This document shows positions 13,960-16,073 of a stretch of 16,073 nt of DNA, one piece after another. The position numbers were made by a program, and so were the translations under genes. A model generated the notes under the pieces. That model did no database searches, had not been told where the DNA came from, and saw nothing but the letters and a program-made list of their open reading frames with translations. Source of the DNA: Dehalococcoidales bacterium (GTDB lineage Bacteria; Chloroflexota; Dehalococcoidia; Dehalococcoidales; UBA5760); contig JAQUOC010000020.1 of assembly GCA_028717305.1 (NCBI GenBank), positions 1-16,073 on the forward strand, in the 5' to 3' direction. Numbering within the stretch: position 1 is the first letter of the stretch; each line of letters begins with the position of its first letter.

Positions 13960-13984
13960 TTCCGTCCGGAAGGACGGGATTTTT
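13960..13984 (+). terminator. Intrinsic terminator between jag and ileS
   Basis: An 8-bp stem TTCCGTCC / GGACGGGA (one G-U) with a GGAA loop is followed directly by five T. It lies 76 bases after jag and 34 before the ileS ATG. It either ends the rpmH-to-jag transcript or works as an attenuator in an ileS leader. Confidence 0.8.
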
Positions 13985-14018
13985 ATATCGCACACTATTT
14001 TGGTAGAAAGGTCTATTT

Positions 14019-16073
14019 ATGTTCCTTACCGTAGCCAGCCGGGTTTCTTTCCCAGAGATTGAGCAGTCTATATTAACCTGGTGGCAGCAAAACCACATCT
14101 TTGAGCGAAGCGTTGATACCCGGCGAGGAGAACCTCGCTTTGTCTTCTATGAAGGACCGCCCACCGCAAACGGCAGCCCCGGGATACACCACGTGCTGGC
14201 CCGTGTTTTTAAGGATGTTATCCCCCGCTACAAGACAATGAAGGGCTATTATGCCCCCCGTATCGCCGGTTGGGATACCCACGGGCTACCGGTAGAGCTT
14301 GAAGTGGAAAGGAAGCTGAATCTCTCCAGCAAAGCCCAGATCGAGGAATACGGCATCGACCGTTTTAATGCCCTCTGCCGTAAGAGTGTTCTGGAATATC
14401 TCAAGGAATGGAACGCGATGACCGAACGCATTGGTTTTTGGGTTGACCTCAATCACCCCTATATTACCATGGACAATAACTATATTGAGACTGTCTGGTG
14501 GTCGATCAAGCAGATGTGGGATAAGGGACTGGTATATCAGGGCTACCGGGTTACCCCACACTGCCCCCGCTGTGGTACCTCCCTGAGTTCCCACGAGGTT
14601 GCCCAGGGATATCAGGATGATACTGAGGATCCTTCAGTTTACATAAAGTTCAAAATTGCAAAGTCACTATATGAAAAGCCGGGGTTCCTAGAGCAACTGC
14701 GCGGTGGTTATGGCGACAAGACAGCAGATTTTGCCGAGTGGCTCATCAATCTGTCCGGAAGCACGTCTGTTTACCTATTAGCCTGGACAACAACGCCATG
14801 GACACTGCCGGGTAATACCGCTCTTGCTGTTTCCGCCGATGCCGAATACTCCGTTGTGAAACTTGATAACGAATATCTCATTTTAGCTTCTGCCCGGATG
14901 GGGCAGGTCGGGTTAGATGATATGTCCACCATTGCCAAGCTGAAAGGTATCGATTTGGTCGACCTGAGGTACGAGCCTCTTTTTAACCCGAATGATTATG
15001 GAATAGCTGTCCAGACAATGGAAATAATGGATAAGAAAGGTAGACCTTCGGCAGACATCATATGGAAGCAGGGAGGAACCCTAAACTACCCGGTGATTAC
15101 CACCGATTTCGTTACTATGGAAGACGGCACCGGAATCGTTCACATTGCCCCCGCCTACGGTGAGGCCGACTACCAGGCAGGACTGGACAATGTCCTTGAT
15201 TTCGTCCACCCGGTTAACCTGGAGGGTAAGATTACCGGCAGTTACCCATTCTCAGGCAGGTTTGTCAAGGAGGCTGACCCTCTTATTCTGGATGACCTCA
15301 AGGTAAGGGGACTTTTATTCCGTAGCGAGACAATTCACCATACCTACCCCTTCTGCTGGCGTTGTGAAGCACCTTTGCTCTATTATGCCAAACAGACCTG
15401 GTATATCCGGACCACTACGGTAAAAGAGGAGCTTATTAAGGGGAACCAAGAGATAAACTGGCACCCCGAGCATATCAAGTACGGTCGTTTCGGTGACTGG
15501 CTCAAGAACAACATCGACTGGGCTTTTTCCCGTGAGCGCTACTGGGGTACGCCACTGCCGGTTTGGCGCTGCGAATCCTGCGGCAACTGTGAGTGTATCG
15601 GTAGTATCAGTGAGTTAAAGAATAAAGCAGGTGCGAGTGGATTTAAGACCCCCCTGGACATGCATCGTCCTTTTGTTGATGAAATAAGCTTCAACTGTTA
15701 CCAGTGTGGGGCACAAATGAAGCGGGAGCCAGAAGTAATTGATTGCTGGTTTGATTCCGGGGCAATGCCTATTGCTCAATGGCACTACCCGTTTGAAAAC
15801 GAAGGTCTATTGAAGGACGGACGATTTCCGGCCGATTACATCTGTGAAGCAGTTGATCAGACACGGGGCTGGTTCTACAGCCTGCATGCCATCTCTACCT
15901 TATTGTTTGGTCAGCCCAGTTTCAGGAATGTCATCTGTCTGGGGCATATCCTGGATGATAATGGTGAAAAGATGAGTAAGGCAAAAGGAAATGTGGTCGA
16001 GCCGATGGCGATGATAGACAAATATGGCGCCGATGCGCTACGCTGGTACTGCCTTACTGCCTCACCACCGGGC
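14019..16073 (+). CDS. ileS: Isoleucyl-tRNA synthetase, type 2 (partial, 3' end cut off)
   Basis: This class I enzyme charges tRNA-Ile. 685 codons are present and the C-terminal part lies beyond the window. The ATG at 14019 has AAAGG 7 bases upstream. The catalytic core begins with FYEGPPTANG and then Gly-Ile-His-His (55-58) at the HXGH signature position, so positions 1 and 3 of the motif are exchanged. GWDTHGLPVELEVE follows; its wording matches Thermus/eukaryote-like IleRS2 rather than E. coli-type IleRS1. The CP1 editing domain shows WTTTPW (256-261) and GTGIVH with His375 and Asp384, both expected for hydrolysis of misacylated tRNA. The second signature is KMSKA (651-655) instead of KMSKS. 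Several Cys pairs (CPRCG, CWRC, CESCG, CYQCG) are visible. A leader with a terminator precedes the gene. Confidence 0.95.
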   Translation, partial: MFLTVASRVSFPEIEQSILTWWQQNHIFERSVDTRRGEPRFVFYEGPPTANGSPGIHHVLARVFKDVIPRYKTMKGYYAPRIAGWDTHGLPVELEVERKLNLSSKAQIEEYGIDRFNALCRKSVLEYLKEWNAMTERIGFWVDLNHPYITMDNNYIETVWWSIKQMWDKGLVYQGYRVTPHCPRCGTSLSSHEVAQGYQDDTEDPSVYIKFKIAKSLYEKPGFLEQLRGGYGDKTADFAEWLINLSGSTSVYLLAWTTTPWTLPGNTALAVSADAEYSVVKLDNEYLILASARMGQVGLDDMSTIAKLKGIDLVDLRYEPLFNPNDYGIAVQTMEIMDKKGRPSADIIWKQGGTLNYPVITTDFVTMEDGTGIVHIAPAYGEADYQAGLDNVLDFVHPVNLEGKITGSYPFSGRFVKEADPLILDDLKVRGLLFRSETIHHTYPFCWRCEAPLLYYAKQTWYIRTTTVKEELIKGNQEINWHPEHIKYGRFGDWLKNNIDWAFSRERYWGTPLPVWRCESCGNCECIGSISELKNKAGASGFKTPLDMHRPFVDEISFNCYQCGAQMKREPEVIDCWFDSGAMPIAQWHYPFENEGLLKDGRFPADYICEAVDQTRGWFYSLHAISTLLFGQPSFRNVICLGHILDDNGEKMSKAKGNVVEPMAMIDKYGADALRWYCLTASPPG

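Noticed and set aside
13911..13984. Canonical T-box riboswitch before ileS
   Set aside because: ACCGC and a terminator are present, but the TGGN that binds the tRNA 3' end and a full stem I are not. Kept only as an unassigned structured leader.

Overview
The window reads as a chromosomal housekeeping region of a bacterium, most likely a member of the Chloroflexota, probably class Dehalococcoidia. That assignment is inference. It rests on the monoderm-type YidC, the altered GpsA dinucleotide-binding motif (GTTTWG), the SLRTR-type ornithine carbamoyltransferase, and the general feel of the protein sequences. No marker search could be run. No mobile element, CRISPR array, rRNA or tRNA gene was seen.

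Layout: (1) At the left edge is the N-terminus of a minus-strand gene, perhaps a class III aminotransferase, with its Shine-Dalgarno site and a tandem -10-like repeat. About 330 non-coding bases separate it from (2) a rightward group: argF (TTG start behind an extended -10 promoter), a two-TM protein of unknown function, der and plsY. The group ends in a clear intrinsic terminator and is followed by gpsA. (3) A leftward heat-shock operon hrcA-grpE-dnaK-dnaJ faces gpsA convergently. It has a near-consensus CIRCE operator and a sigma70-like promoter upstream of hrcA, and a perfect 13-bp hairpin between dnaK and dnaJ. (4) Divergent from hrcA runs the classical rpmH-rnpA-yidD-yidC-jag cluster. It is led by a strong promoter and has an eight-repeat beta-propeller lipoprotein inserted between yidD and yidC. 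(5) Last comes a structured 135-base leader with an intrinsic terminator, then ileS, cut by the right edge.

Functionally, the region covers arginine biosynthesis (argF), ribosome assembly (der), the first steps of phospholipid synthesis (gpsA makes glycerol-3-phosphate, plsY acylates it), chaperones under HrcA control, tRNA processing and membrane-protein insertion (rnpA, yidD, yidC, jag), and isoleucine charging.

The points most worth a second look are these: an IleRS of the type-2 class whose HXGH signature is rearranged to GXHH (Gly-Ile-His-His), a change reported to give very high mupirocin resistance; the structured leader before ileS; the CIRCE operator with an additional half-site; and the BamB-like lipoprotein in the yidD-yidC gap. 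I did not find a wholly new multi-gene system.
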